NCBI GenBank assembly: GCA_023395615.1
Contig: JAEWYP010000037.1
Coordinates: 1 to 39,103, forward strand
From: Bacillota bacterium
Lineage (GTDB): Bacteria > Bacillota > Clostridia > Christensenellales > Aristaeellaceae
DNA: 39,103 bases
Reading direction: 5' to 3'
Position 1 is the stretch's first letter, and each line of letters starts with the position of its first letter. Below, piece by piece: positions 8,231-17,294 of the stretch. Under the pieces are notes generated by a model that was not told where the DNA came from, made no database searches, and worked only from the letters and a program-made list of their open reading frames with translations. The position numbers and the translations under genes are program-made.

Positions 8231-8809
8231 TTAGCGCGCTTGCGCTTCCACGTCCGCCTCGCAGGCGCGCATGGCAAGGATGGTTTTCTCAAACAGATCG
8301 TTCAGGTCCCAGCCCAGCATTTCCGCGCCCTGCCGGATCACATCGCGCGAACAGCCAGCCGCAAATGCCTTGTCTTTGAATTTTTTCTTCACACTGGACG
8401 TTTCCATATCCATTACGCTTTTAGAGGGGCGCATCAACGCCGCCGCGCCGATCAGCCCGGTCAGTTCGTCTGTGGCGAAAAGCACCTTTTCCATCATATG
8501 CTCCGGCTTCACATCGGCGCACAGCCCATAACCGTGGGAAACAATCGCGTGGATCATTCTCTCCCCCACGCCCGCTTCAGCCAGCAGTTCCGGGGCTTTC
8601 ACACAATGCTGTTCGGGATACATTTCAAAATCAATATCATGCAGGAGGCCCGCCGTTGCCCAGAAATCGGCTTCTTCGCCAAATCCCAGTTCCACGGCGT
8701 ACCAGCGCATCACCCCTTCGACCGTAAGCGCGTGTTTGAGATGGAAAGGTTCATGATTGTATTTTTTTAGTAACGTAAGCGCCTGTTCCCGATTCAGTTC
8801 CGGCTGCAT
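8231..8809 (-). CDS. HD-domain hydrolase
   Basis: A 192-residue HD-superfamily protein, expected to be a metal-dependent phosphohydrolase. His26, the pair His57-Asp58 (GLLHDIDF), a further His in IVSHGYG and the Asp of FATDELTG give the metal-ligand order of HD domains. The substrate is not predictable; such small HD proteins may act on nucleotides. The ATG at 8809 has GGAGGGG 7 bases upstream; the frame is open further but the extra residues overlap the promoter. It ends next to the ohr terminator and is divergent from the sigma factor gene. Confidence 0.85.
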   Translation of the reverse strand: MQPELNREQALTLLKKYNHEPFHLKHALTVEGVMRWYAVELGFGEEADFWATAGLLHDIDFEMYPEQHCVKAPELLAEAGVGERMIHAIVSHGYGLCADVKPEHMMEKVLFATDELTGLIGAAALMRPSKSVMDMETSSVKKKFKDKAFAAGCSRDVIRQGAEMLGWDLNDLFEKTILAMRACEADVEAQAR

Positions 8810-8846
8810 GGCATAGCCCCTCCCTATTCGTTGTAAATACCACTCT

Positions 8847-8875
8847 ATCATAGCACAGCGGTGGTTCCAAGGCAA
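8847..8875 (-). promoter_or_regulatory. Promoter of the HD-domain gene
   Basis: On the minus strand TTGCCT (plus 8870-8875), 17 bases, then TATGAT (plus 8847-8852) with the extended -10 TG. Confidence 0.6.
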
Positions 8876-8884
8876 AGCCGCGTC

Positions 8885-8913
8885 TTGCGCACAGCTCCCT
8901 GCAATGCTACAAT
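8885..8913 (+). promoter_or_regulatory. Promoter of the ECF sigma factor gene
   Basis: TTGCGC (8885-8890), 17-base spacer, TACAAT (8908-8913) with the extended -10 TGC. Transcription from about 8920 gives a 130-base leader that contains the AT palindrome at 8934-8951. Confidence 0.5.
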
Positions 8914-9048
8914 AGGTTTTGTGCGTAGCGGGCAAAAAACAAATGTTTTTTTACCGACGATGCAAGAAAACGGATCGTTTCCGCGTTATGAATATTGGAG
9001 CGATGAACGACCGCCGCGCGAGGCCGCAGCGGCTATGGAGGCTCTGGA

Positions 9049-9534
9049 ATGCCTGATTTCGAGGGGCTGTACGAGAAGTACGCCACCGACGTGCTGCGTG
9101 TATGCTACTTCTATCTGGGGGATCGCCAAAAAGCCGAGGACGTCTGTCAGGACGTGTTTATCCGCCTGATGACGAACGCGCCGGATCTGGAGGAAGGCCA
9201 TGAAAAGGCCTGGTTGCTGAAAGTGGCGCTGAACCGTTGCCGCGACCTGTGGCGCGGTTCCTGGGCCCGACGGGTCGTGCTGGGCAGCCCGGTTTTCGAA
9301 CTAATCCCCGCGCCGGACGACAGCGAGCGTCGTGACGAAGAAGACGCTCTGATGAAAGCAATTCATCAGTTACCTGCATCGTTTCGTGAAGTCATATTAC
9401 TGCACTATTATCAAAACTACGGCATCACTGAAATTTCTACGATTACCGGGTTGCCGGAAGGTACGATTTCCAGCCGTCTTTCAAGAGGCCGAAAAAAGCT
9501 GGAAAACATTTTACAGGGAGGGAACGCGTTATGA
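9049..9534 (+). CDS. ECF-type RNA polymerase sigma factor
   Basis: A 161-residue group IV sigma factor with only regions 2 and 4. Region 2 spans about residues 5-75 (YEKYATDVLRVCYFYLGDRQKAEDVCQDVF shows the usual region 2.1-2.2 features), and region 4 spans about 103-155, with HYYQNYGITEISTITGLPEGTISSRL as its helix-turn-helix. It recruits RNA polymerase to a stress regulon that cannot be read from this window. The ATG at 9049 is preceded by GGAGG with 7 bases spacing. The stop overlaps the next start as ATGA, so translation is coupled to the putative anti-sigma factor. Confidence 0.92.
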   Translation: MPDFEGLYEKYATDVLRVCYFYLGDRQKAEDVCQDVFIRLMTNAPDLEEGHEKAWLLKVALNRCRDLWRGSWARRVVLGSPVFELIPAPDDSERRDEEDALMKAIHQLPASFREVILLHYYQNYGITEISTITGLPEGTISSRLSRGRKKLENILQGGNAL

Positions 9535-10484
9535 ATCGGCTGGAACATTTGCCCGAGATCGCAAAACGTGAGTTGGGCGGGCTGAATGCCGATGAAAGGC
9601 TGCATGCCAAAATCCTGAACGCCGCTACGGAACCCGTACGCGTACAGCGGATTCGCTGGCGGCCGGTTTTGGCTTCCTGCATGGCGATTGTGTTGTGCCT
9701 GTCGCTGGGCCTGTGGGGCGTACCCCATCTGTTACCCGCAAGCGTAACCGGCGTACCGGTGATGAGCAGCCGAACCGCCGGAGGCGATGCGGCTTCCCTG
9801 TCCGGCGGAAGCCTCCGGGCGATGGACGTGCCCGCAGGCAGTGTAAGTGTTGGCGGCACAACCCAGGCAGGAAGCATGTACCGCAATCTGTTTGCCCAGG
9901 AACGCAACGGGAATTATCCGCTGATTATCGCGGACGGCGCGATATACCGTATGCTCATCAGCCCCACCGATATGGACACCTCTCTGTTGGGCGAAAGCCT
10001 TGGCGAGGTAACGGAGTATACGCTGGAACCCGCGTTAAGCAACGGCGGCGTTGTAAGCAACGTGGTTTTCGCGGGCGATACCGTATATGCGGTGCAGGGC
10101 ATGAAAGGCGCCATGGCGGCAGCCTATGTGAACGGTGGCCTTCGGGTTTTCCAGCGGGTCAGCTTCGCGGGTTCCGCGACGCTGGACAGCGAAACGTTTG
10201 CCGATACACTGATCGGCAACCATACCGTGACGGCGATGGAACTGACCGACGGCGGCATCGTGGATGACCCTGCGACAGCCCAAAGCCTGATGCAAACGCT
10301 GCTGGATAACGCCGAGTACGACAGCGCCGCCTCCGGAACAGATGGTACCCGCAGCCTTTTAATCAGCCTTGACAACGGATTGCTGATCCAGCTGATGGTA
10401 GGTCAGGACACCCTGAGCGCCTGTGGGACATGGAGCTGCCCGGAATTCTTCGACGCATACACCGCGGCAGTATCGCCATCCTGA
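9531..10484 (+). CDS. Putative membrane-anchored anti-sigma factor
   Basis: A 317-residue protein: a cytoplasmic N-terminus of about 45 residues, one membrane helix at about 45-64 and an extracytoplasmic region of about 250 residues. I recognise no named domain, and no HxxxCxxC zinc motif of ZAS anti-sigma factors is present. Two close cysteines lie near the C-terminus (SACGTWSCPEFF), possibly a disulfide. The role as anti-sigma factor is inferred from the topology and from the ATGA overlap with the sigma gene. The extracytoplasmic region would be the sensor. A terminator follows 20 bases after the stop. Confidence 0.65.
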   Translation: MNRLEHLPEIAKRELGGLNADERLHAKILNAATEPVRVQRIRWRPVLASCMAIVLCLSLGLWGVPHLLPASVTGVPVMSSRTAGGDAASLSGGSLRAMDVPAGSVSVGGTTQAGSMYRNLFAQERNGNYPLIIADGAIYRMLISPTDMDTSLLGESLGEVTEYTLEPALSNGGVVSNVVFAGDTVYAVQGMKGAMAAAYVNGGLRVFQRVSFAGSATLDSETFADTLIGNHTVTAMELTDGGIVDDPATAQSLMQTLLDNAEYDSAASGTDGTRSLLISLDNGLLIQLMVGQDTLSACGTWSCPEFFDAYTAAVSPS

Positions 10485-10503
10485 TCCATCCATATTGTTC
10501 TCT

Positions 10504-10536
10504 ACGGCCGCCGAACCCGGGTCCGGCGGCCGTTTT
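10504..10536 (+). terminator. Terminator of the sigma/anti-sigma operon
   Basis: Perfect 10-bp stem (10504-10513 with 10524-10533), 10-base loop, followed by TTTT. Confidence 0.8.
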
Positions 10537-10565
10537 CATTGCCGCCCCTTGTTGTGTCGGGCGGC

Positions 10566-10594
10566 TTTTCTTCCCGGAGGAAACGTGCTATTAT
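10566..10594 (+). promoter_or_regulatory. Promoter of the glycosyltransferase-ispG-polC unit
   Basis: TATTAT (10589-10594) with an extended -10 TGC and a weak TTTTCT -35 17 bases upstream. The leader would be about 25 bases. Confidence 0.45.
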
Positions 10595-10626
10595 GGTAAA
10601 AGTTGCAAACGAAACGGAGGCCTTCG

Positions 10627-11550
10627 ATGAAACGCATCAGTATCATCGTTCCCTGTTATAACGAGGAAGAGTCTATTCCCCTGTTCTATCAAGCATGTCG
10701 GGAAGCGTTCGCCAGCCTTCCCGCCGAGCCGGAATGGTGGTTTGTGGACGATGGCAGCCACGACGCGACGCTTTCGCGCCTCAAGGCGCTTCGGCAGGAG
10801 GATCCTCGCGCGCACTATATCAGTTTCAGCCGCAATTTCGGCAAGGAATCGGCCATGTACGCGGGACTGGAAGCCGCCACGGGCGATTATATCGCCGTGA
10901 TGGACGCGGACCTGCAGGACCCGCCTTCTCTGCTGGGGCAGATGCTGGAAGGCCTGGAAAGCGGCGAATACGACTGCGTAGCCACTCGCCGCGTCACCCG
11001 CAAAGGCGAGCCGAAAATTCGTTCATTCTTCGCACGAAAATTTTACCGGCTGATCAATCGTATCAGCAAAACCGAAGTCGTGGACGGCGCCCGGGATTTT
11101 CGCCTGATGAGCCGTCGCATGGTGGACGCCATCCTGTCCCTGAAAGAAGTCAGCCGTTTCAGCAAGGGCATTTTCAGCTGGGTTGGCTTTAAAACCAAGT
11201 GGCTGGAATTCGAGAATGTGCAGCGTGTGGCCGGGGAAACCAAGTGGTCGTTCTGGAAACTGCTGGTATACTCGCTGGATGGGATTATCGGCTTCTCCAC
11301 CGCGCCGCTGGCGATTGCCAGTATTATGGGAATGCTGTTCTGCCTGCTCGCATTTGTGATGATCCTGTATTTCTTCATTAAAACCATCCTCTGGGGCGAT
11401 CCGGTAGCAGGCTTCCCCGCGATGATCTGCATTATTCTGTTGCTGGGTGGCATCCAGCTCTTCTGCATCGGCATCCTCGGCCAGTACTTAAGCAAAACCT
11501 ATCTGGAAACCAAACGCCGCCCCATCTACATTGCCAGCGAGAAGGAGTGA
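10627..11550 (+). CDS. Family 2 glycosyltransferase (GtrB/DPM1-like)
   Basis: A 307-residue membrane-associated glycosyltransferase. The GT2 domain covers about residues 1-230, with the start ISIIVPCYNEEES, the donor-binding Asp of FVDDGS and the DAD motif in AVMDADLQDPP. Two C-terminal helices (about 228-255 and 262-285) are followed by the RRPIYI tail. This is the layout of GtrB-type enzymes, which move a sugar from a nucleotide donor to a polyprenyl phosphate carrier for use outside the membrane. Donor and final acceptor are unknown. The ATG at 10627 has GGAGG 6 bases upstream. It is followed by ispG only 4 bases after its stop; ispG feeds polyprenol synthesis, so the linkage makes metabolic sense. 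Confidence 0.87.
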   Translation: MKRISIIVPCYNEEESIPLFYQACREAFASLPAEPEWWFVDDGSHDATLSRLKALRQEDPRAHYISFSRNFGKESAMYAGLEAATGDYIAVMDADLQDPPSLLGQMLEGLESGEYDCVATRRVTRKGEPKIRSFFARKFYRLINRISKTEVVDGARDFRLMSRRMVDAILSLKEVSRFSKGIFSWVGFKTKWLEFENVQRVAGETKWSFWKLLVYSLDGIIGFSTAPLAIASIMGMLFCLLAFVMILYFFIKTILWGDPVAGFPAMICIILLLGGIQLFCIGILGQYLSKTYLETKRRPIYIASEKE

Positions 11551-11554
11551 TCCC

Positions 11555-12634
11555 ATGTCCCTTACCCGCGCCATGAAGATTGGCCGCGTTCCCCTCGGCG
11601 GCGGCGCGCCCGTTACGGTGCAAAGCATGACCAACACCGATACGCGCGACGCGCAGGCCACACTTGCGCAGGTGCGCGCGTTAGCCTCCGCCGGGGCGGA
11701 CATCGTGCGCGTAAGCGTATATGATGATGCGTGCCTGCCCGCCTTTCGACAGATCACAGACAGTTCTCCCGTACCGATTGTGGCGGATATTCATTACCGC
11801 GCCGACCTTGCGGTAGGTGCGCTGGAAAACGGCGCTGCGAAGGTGCGCATCAATCCCGGCAACATCGGTTCCGCCGAGAAGGTCCGGCTGGTTGCGGACT
11901 GTGCCAAAGCGCATCATGCCCCGATCCGCATCGGCGTCAACAGCGGCTCCATTGAGAAAGACATTCTCCGCCGCGACGGCGGCGTGACCGCACAGGGGAT
12001 GCTGGACAGCGCCCTGGCCCACGCCCGGCTGCTGGAAGCCGCGGGATTTTCCGATATTGTGCTAAGCCTCAAGGCGACCGACGTGCCGCTGACCGTGGCG
12101 GCGTACGAACTGGCCGCCAAGCAAACCGACTATCCCCTGCACGTAGGCGTAACCGAAGCAGGGCTGCCCGGCGAGGGCAATATCAAGAGCGCCGTAGGCA
12201 TCGGGAGCCTGCTTTTACACGGCATCGGGGATACCATCCGCGTATCGCTGACCGGCGATCCCGTACCCGAAGTGGCGGCCGCGCTGGAAATATTAAGAGC
12301 CTGCGGACTGCGCAAAGACTACGTGAACGTTATCTCCTGCCCCACCTGCGGCCGTACCAGCATTGACGTGCCCGGCATTGCGGCGCAGGTAAAGCAGGCG
12401 TTCGCGGACGTGCGGGTACCGCTGACCGTAGCGGTCATGGGCTGTGTAGTCAACGGACCCGGCGAAGCTCGGGAGGCCGATATCGGCCTTGCGGGCGGCG
12501 GACTGGCCGAGGGAGATGCCGGCTACGCGATCGGCGCGATATTTGAAAAGGGCAAACCACCGGAACGGGTAGAAGGCGACCTGTCCGCCCTGCTGATCGA
12601 GCGGGTCTGGCGTCTGATCCGGGAAAAAGCCTGA
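11555..12634 (+). CDS. ispG: 4-hydroxy-3-methylbut-2-en-1-yl diphosphate synthase (IspG/GcpE)
   Basis: A 359-residue enzyme of the methylerythritol phosphate pathway. It converts the cyclic diphosphate MEcPP to HMBPP using a 4Fe-4S cluster. The N-terminal TIM barrel begins with VPLGGGAPVTVQSMTNTDT. The cluster ligands are Cys262 and Cys265 (SCPTCGRTSID) and Cys297 with Glu304 (GCVVNGPGEA). The length is that of the short bacterial form. The ATG at 11555 follows AAGGAG with 7 bases spacing. It sits between a GT2 gene and polC; ispG beside polC is a common order in Bacillota, usually with dxr and rseP upstream, which are absent here. Confidence 0.96.
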   Translation: MSLTRAMKIGRVPLGGGAPVTVQSMTNTDTRDAQATLAQVRALASAGADIVRVSVYDDACLPAFRQITDSSPVPIVADIHYRADLAVGALENGAAKVRINPGNIGSAEKVRLVADCAKAHHAPIRIGVNSGSIEKDILRRDGGVTAQGMLDSALAHARLLEAAGFSDIVLSLKATDVPLTVAAYELAAKQTDYPLHVGVTEAGLPGEGNIKSAVGIGSLLLHGIGDTIRVSLTGDPVPEVAAALEILRACGLRKDYVNVISCPTCGRTSIDVPGIAAQVKQAFADVRVPLTVAVMGCVVNGPGEAREADIGLAGGGLAEGDAGYAIGAIFEKGKPPERVEGDLSALLIERVWRLIREKA

Positions 12635-12677
12635 CCATAGTTACCCGCTACCGAAACGCGCAAAGAGGGATGCGATT

Positions 12678-15600
12678 TTGAACAAGACCGAGCTTCTCCA
12701 TATTTTGGAAGAAACCGTTCCTCCTCTGAAAGAAAAACTGCATGTGGAACGCGTGCTGTACCGCAAGGCCGATAACAAGGCCTATTTCAGTTTGTTAAGC
12801 GACGTGTTGGTGCCGGAGGTGGATTTTCTGGCGCTGGAACGCCGCCTGCGCGGGCTGTTTCCCAAGATGCAAATCGCGCTGCGCGTAGCTTCGCCCGGTC
12901 TTGCAGAAGCGTTTATCGCGGATATCGGCCAATATACGCAGGTACTCAAGGATTTTTTACGCCGTCAAAGCCCGGCGCTTCGCACCTGGCTGGACGACGT
13001 GGGCTGGAGTGTGGACGAAGGCCGCATTCTGTTGACCTGCCCGGACGATTTCGCCATATCGTTTTTCCGCCGCAACGGGCTGGATGAGAAGCTTTCCCGC
13101 GCCGTGTGGGATATTTTTCGTCTAAAAATGCCTGTGGCACTGGTCAAATGCGGCGAGCGTGAAGCCTGGGTGGAAAAGATGCGGGCCGAGACCGCGCGCC
13201 GCAGGGAGCAGGAGCAGGCTGAGAGCCGTGCGGGCAACCCCCATACCGCCGCGCTGACCGACAGTCAGTCTCAACACGGCGGCCCTGCCCCGGACAACGA
13301 CCCGGCTCCATGGGAGGACGCACCAGCATCCGCGGTTGCCATCACAGCCGACGCGCCCCATAAAACAATACAGGAGCGCCCCCGGCGAGCCGACGAGCCT
13401 GCCGCACCCCGCAAGTCCACCTCTAAAGGCCCGGTGCTGAAGGGCCGCGCCATCGCCGATCCGCCCGTACCGATTGTGGAACTGGCCGAGGACAGCGGCG
13501 TGGTCGTGGTGGAAGGCGATATCATCGGCGTGAACGAGCCCAAGGAATTAAAGGGCGGCGAAACGGTGCTGGTCACCTTCTCGGTAGGTGACGACACCTC
13601 CACCATCTACTGCAAAGCATTTTATAATTACCGCATGAAGCGGGCGGGTTTTGGCGAAACGCCCGCCCCGCCCACCGAAGAAGAGCGCGACCGTGTCGCC
13701 AAGCAGGTGCAGGCCATTCAGAATGGCCTGCGCGTGCGCGTGCGCGGCGATTGCCGGCAGGATACGTTCGTGGGCGACCTGTCGCTGGCGGTACGCGACA
13801 TGCAGCAAATACCCAAACGCGAGCGGCTGGATTTGGCTCCGGAAAACGACAAACGCATTGAGCTGCACATGCACAGCACCATGAGCGCTATGGACGCGAC
13901 CGCCGACGCGGGTGAACTGGTGGCGCAGGCCGCCAAATGGGGCCACACCGCCGTGGCGATTACCGATCACGGTGTTACGCAGGCGTTTCCCGCGGCATTC
14001 GGCGCAGCAAAAAAGAATAACATCAAATTTATCCCCGGCGTAGAGGGCTACCTGTGCGACCTGATCCCGCTGGTAGAGGAAGCGGATGATCGCTCCTTCG
14101 GCAGCCCCATAGTGGTGTTCGATTTTGAAACCACAGGCCTGTATGCCTCGGCGGATCGCATCATCGAGATCGGCGCGGTGCGGTTGGTGGACGGCAAGGT
14201 GACGGATGAATTAAGCCTGCTCTGCGACCCCGGCGTACCGCTGAAACCAAAAATCACGGAAATCACCGGCATCACGGATATTATGCTCAGCGGCAAGGAA
14301 AAACCCGCCGAGGCGGTGCAAAAGCTGCTGGACTTCATCGGTGATAACGCGGTCGCCGCACATAACGCGCCTTTCGACATGGGCTTTCTGCAGGCGGAAT
14401 GCGGGCGGATGGGCGTTACCTTCCGCGCCCCCGTGATTGATACGCTGGTGCTTGCGCGCAGGCTGTACCCGGGTCAGCGCAGCTATAAGCTGGGCGCGCT
14501 GTGCCGTCAGCTGGGCGTATCGCTTAAAAACGCGCACCGTGCCGTGCATGACGCCGGGGCAACCGCCCTGTGCCTGGCCGCAATGTTTGGCGAGTTAACC
14601 AAGCGTGGCGCCCACACCCTGAGTGAGATCGACGGGGTGGTGCAGGGCGAAAGTATGAGCGACACCCATCACATCACCCTGCTGTGCACCAGCCAGAAGG
14701 GCATGGAAAACCTGAACCATCTCGTCAGTGAAGGGCATGTTAACTATTACTACCGCCACCCCAACATGCCCCGGCATCTGATAACCAGGTACCGCGAAGG
14801 GTTGCTGGTGGGCAGCGCGTGTGAAGCAGGCGAAGTATTCCGTGCCATCGTGGCCGGCAAACCGGACGACGAACTGGACCGCATCGCGGCTTTCTACGAT
14901 TATCTGGAGATTATGCCGATCGCTAACAACCACTTCATGCTGAAAACCGGAGAAGCGAAGGATGAGGAACAGCTTCGTTCCTTCAACCGTCGGGTCGTCG
15001 CGCTGGGCGAGCGGTTGGGTAAACCCGTGGTCGCCACCGGCGACGCACACTTTAAAGACCCGCAGGACGCGGTCTACCGCGCCATCTTGCAAGCTGGTCT
15101 GGGTTATGAGGACTGTGATGAGCAACCGCCGCTGTATTTCCGCACCACCGATGAAATGCTTTCGGAGTTTGCTTATCTGGGTGAAAAGAAAGCGCACGAG
15201 GTCGTCGTGGAGGCCCCGCGTGCCATCGCCGATCGGGTAGGCGAGCTGCGCCTGTTCCCCAAGCATCCCAAAGGCGAGGATACCTTCCAGCCCTTCTGGC
15301 CGGACGCAGCCAATGATATTGAAACTATGACGTGGAACCGCGCGCACGAGCTGTATGGCGATCCCCTGCCGGAGTTGATTGAAGCGCGGATTAAAAAAGA
15401 ACTGGGCAGTATTATCGGGTACGGCTTCGCCACGCTCTACTCCATTGCGCAGAAGCTGGTCGCCAAGTCCCTGTCGGACGGCTATCTGGTCGGCTCACGC
15501 GGTAGCGTGGGCAGTTCGCTGGTGGCTACCATGTGCGGCATCACGGAGGTCAATCCGCTGCCCGCGCATTACCGGTGCGATCACTGCCATAAAGCCTTTT

Positions 15601-17165
15601 TCACTCCGCCGGAGCTGGGCGCGGTCGGCGTAGACCTGCCGGATCAAAACTGCGAGTTCTGCGGCGAACCCCTTAAAAAAGATGGCTATTCCATTCCTTT
15701 TGAAGTGTTTCTGGGTTTCAAGGGCGACAAAGTACCGGATATCGACCTCAACTTTTCCGGCGAATACCAACCCCGCGCGCACGCCTATATCGAGGAACTG
15801 TTTGGTAAGGGCTACGTATACCGCGCGGGAACCATCAGCGGTCTGGCGGAAAAAACCGCCTACGGTTTTGCCGCCAAGTATCTGGAGGAGCGCGGCATTC
15901 GCGCCGGGCGCGCCCACAAGGAGCGGCTGGCGGCAGGCTGCATGGGCGTAAAACGCACCACAGGCCAGCATCCGGGCGGCATCGTGGTGCTGCCCAAGGA
16001 ATTTGACATCTGCCAGTTCACCGCCATCCAGCATCCGGCGGACGATATTGAAGGCGATACGCTCACCACGCACTACGATTTCCGCTCCATGCACGATATT
16101 CTGGTTAAGCTGGACTGTCTGGGCCACGACGATCCCACCATGATGCATAGGCTGGAAGAGCTAACCCATGTCAACTTCAAGGAAATTCCGCTGGACGACC
16201 CCAAGGTGATGAGCCTGTTTACCAGCCCGGACGCGCTGGGCGTTACGCAGGAGCAGATCATGAGCCCCACGGGCACGCTGGGGATTCCGGAGTTTGGAAC
16301 GCAGTTCGTACAGGGAATGTTGCTGGATACCCGCCCCGCCACCATGGAGGAACTTGTGCGCATTTCGGGGCTTAGCCACGGCACCGACGTATGGCTGGGT
16401 AACGCCAAAGACCTGATCGACAGCGGCACCGCCAAGCTGCCCCAATGCTTCTGCACCCGCGACGACATCATGAATTTCCTCATTTCCAAGGGCGTGCCCA
16501 ATAAAATGAGTTTCGACATCATGGAAAGCGTTCGCAAGGGCAAGGGCCTCAAACCGGAAATGGAACAGGAAATGCTGGCGCACGACGTGCCGCAGTGGGC
16601 CATCGACAGCTGTAAGAAAATCAAGTACATGTTTCCGCGCGGGCACGCGGTCGCCTACGTAACGATGGGCCTTCGCGTAGCCTGGTACAAAGTATACCGG
16701 CCGCTGGCCTATTACGCCGCCTATTTCACCATCCGCGCCGACGGTTTCGACGCGGGCACCATGATCCTCTCCAACGCTTCGCTGCGCGACCGTTTAAAAG
16801 AGTACGACGCGAAGGACGAAAAACTGAATCCCAAAGAGAAGCTGGAGCAAAACGCCCTGCATATGATCCTGGAAATGCAGGAGCGTGGCATTCGCCTGCT
16901 GCCCGCGGACCTGTACCACAGCGACAAGAAAAAATTTTTGCCGGAGAACGGCAATCTGCGCTGCCCGTATCTGTCCATCAACGGCTTCCCAGAGGCGGCG
17001 GCGGACGGCCTGCTGGAAGCGCGAAACACGCCTTTTCTGTCGGTGGAGGATTTGCGTATGCGCGCGCATCTGGGTGCAAGCATTACGGATATGCTGCGGG
17101 CACAGGGCGCGCTGGAGGGGCTGCCGGAAACCAGTCAGGTGGATATGTTCTCCATTCTCCAATGA
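12678..17165 (+). CDS. polC: DNA polymerase III alpha subunit, PolC type
   Basis: The 1495-residue replicative polymerase of low-GC Gram-positive type. In order: an N-terminal domain, a Pro/Ala-rich linker (about 175-255), an OB domain (about 275-385), the PHP domain starting at residue 395 (ELHMHS), an inserted DnaQ-like 3'-5' exonuclease (DFETTG at 482-487, then HNAPFD and HRAVHDAGAT), the rest of PHP, then the polymerase. A zinc finger is formed by Cys967/Cys970 and Cys992/Cys995. The catalytic acidic pair is in PDIDLNF, Asp1021 and Asp1023. Helix-hairpin-helix parts lie near the C-terminus. The start is TTG at 12678 with AGAGGG 8 bases upstream. It is slightly longer than the Bacillus protein, mainly through the linker. 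It is the last gene of the GT2-ispG-polC unit. Confidence 0.97.
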   Translation: MNKTELLHILEETVPPLKEKLHVERVLYRKADNKAYFSLLSDVLVPEVDFLALERRLRGLFPKMQIALRVASPGLAEAFIADIGQYTQVLKDFLRRQSPALRTWLDDVGWSVDEGRILLTCPDDFAISFFRRNGLDEKLSRAVWDIFRLKMPVALVKCGEREAWVEKMRAETARRREQEQAESRAGNPHTAALTDSQSQHGGPAPDNDPAPWEDAPASAVAITADAPHKTIQERPRRADEPAAPRKSTSKGPVLKGRAIADPPVPIVELAEDSGVVVVEGDIIGVNEPKELKGGETVLVTFSVGDDTSTIYCKAFYNYRMKRAGFGETPAPPTEEERDRVAKQVQAIQNGLRVRVRGDCRQDTFVGDLSLAVRDMQQIPKRERLDLAPENDKRIELHMHSTMSAMDATADAGELVAQAAKWGHTAVAITDHGVTQAFPAAFGAAKKNNIKFIPGVEGYLCDLIPLVEEADDRSFGSPIVVFDFETTGLYASADRIIEIGAVRLVDGKVTDELSLLCDPGVPLKPKITEITGITDIMLSGKEKPAEAVQKLLDFIGDNAVAAHNAPFDMGFLQAECGRMGVTFRAPVIDTLVLARRLYPGQRSYKLGALCRQLGVSLKNAHRAVHDAGATALCLAAMFGELTKRGAHTLSEIDGVVQGESMSDTHHITLLCTSQKGMENLNHLVSEGHVNYYYRHPNMPRHLITRYREGLLVGSACEAGEVFRAIVAGKPDDELDRIAAFYDYLEIMPIANNHFMLKTGEAKDEEQLRSFNRRVVALGERLGKPVVATGDAHFKDPQDAVYRAILQAGLGYEDCDEQPPLYFRTTDEMLSEFAYLGEKKAHEVVVEAPRAIADRVGELRLFPKHPKGEDTFQPFWPDAANDIETMTWNRAHELYGDPLPELIEARIKKELGSIIGYGFATLYSIAQKLVAKSLSDGYLVGSRGSVGSSLVATMCGITEVNPLPAHYRCDHCHKAFFTPPELGAVGVDLPDQNCEFCGEPLKKDGYSIPFEVFLGFKGDKVPDIDLNFSGEYQPRAHAYIEELFGKGYVYRAGTISGLAEKTAYGFAAKYLEERGIRAGRAHKERLAAGCMGVKRTTGQHPGGIVVLPKEFDICQFTAIQHPADDIEGDTLTTHYDFRSMHDILVKLDCLGHDDPTMMHRLEELTHVNFKEIPLDDPKVMSLFTSPDALGVTQEQIMSPTGTLGIPEFGTQFVQGMLLDTRPATMEELVRISGLSHGTDVWLGNAKDLIDSGTAKLPQCFCTRDDIMNFLISKGVPNKMSFDIMESVRKGKGLKPEMEQEMLAHDVPQWAIDSCKKIKYMFPRGHAVAYVTMGLRVAWYKVYRPLAYYAAYFTIRADGFDAGTMILSNASLRDRLKEYDAKDEKLNPKEKLEQNALHMILEMQERGIRLLPADLYHSDKKKFLPENGNLRCPYLSINGFPEAAADGLLEARNTPFLSVEDLRMRAHLGASITDMLRAQGALEGLPETSQVDMFSILQ

Positions 17166-17183
17166 GCCACGCCTCCCGATTCA

Positions 17184-17209
17184 ATACCCTACCATTTGGG
17201 TATGTTTTT
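17184..17209 (+). terminator. Weak terminator after polC
   Basis: Six-bp inverted repeat ATACCC/GGGTAT with an 8-base loop followed by GTTTTT. The stem is short, so termination may be partial. The same half-sites may instead serve as an operator for the next gene. Confidence 0.45.
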
Positions 17210-17221
17210 AGTGGGAATCCG

Positions 17222-17250
17222 TTGACAAGGCCCATACCCGATGGTAAGAT
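17222..17250 (+). promoter_or_regulatory. Strong sigma-A promoter of the DUF1858 gene
   Basis: Perfect -35 TTGACA (17222-17227), 17-base spacer, -10 TAAGAT (17245-17250) with an extended TGG. The spacer contains CCCATACCC, a half-site also seen twice just upstream. Confidence 0.8.
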
Positions 17251-17294
17251 ATTTGTGGAGCCAAGGCTCCGCACCTGAAAGTGAGGAAAAAACA

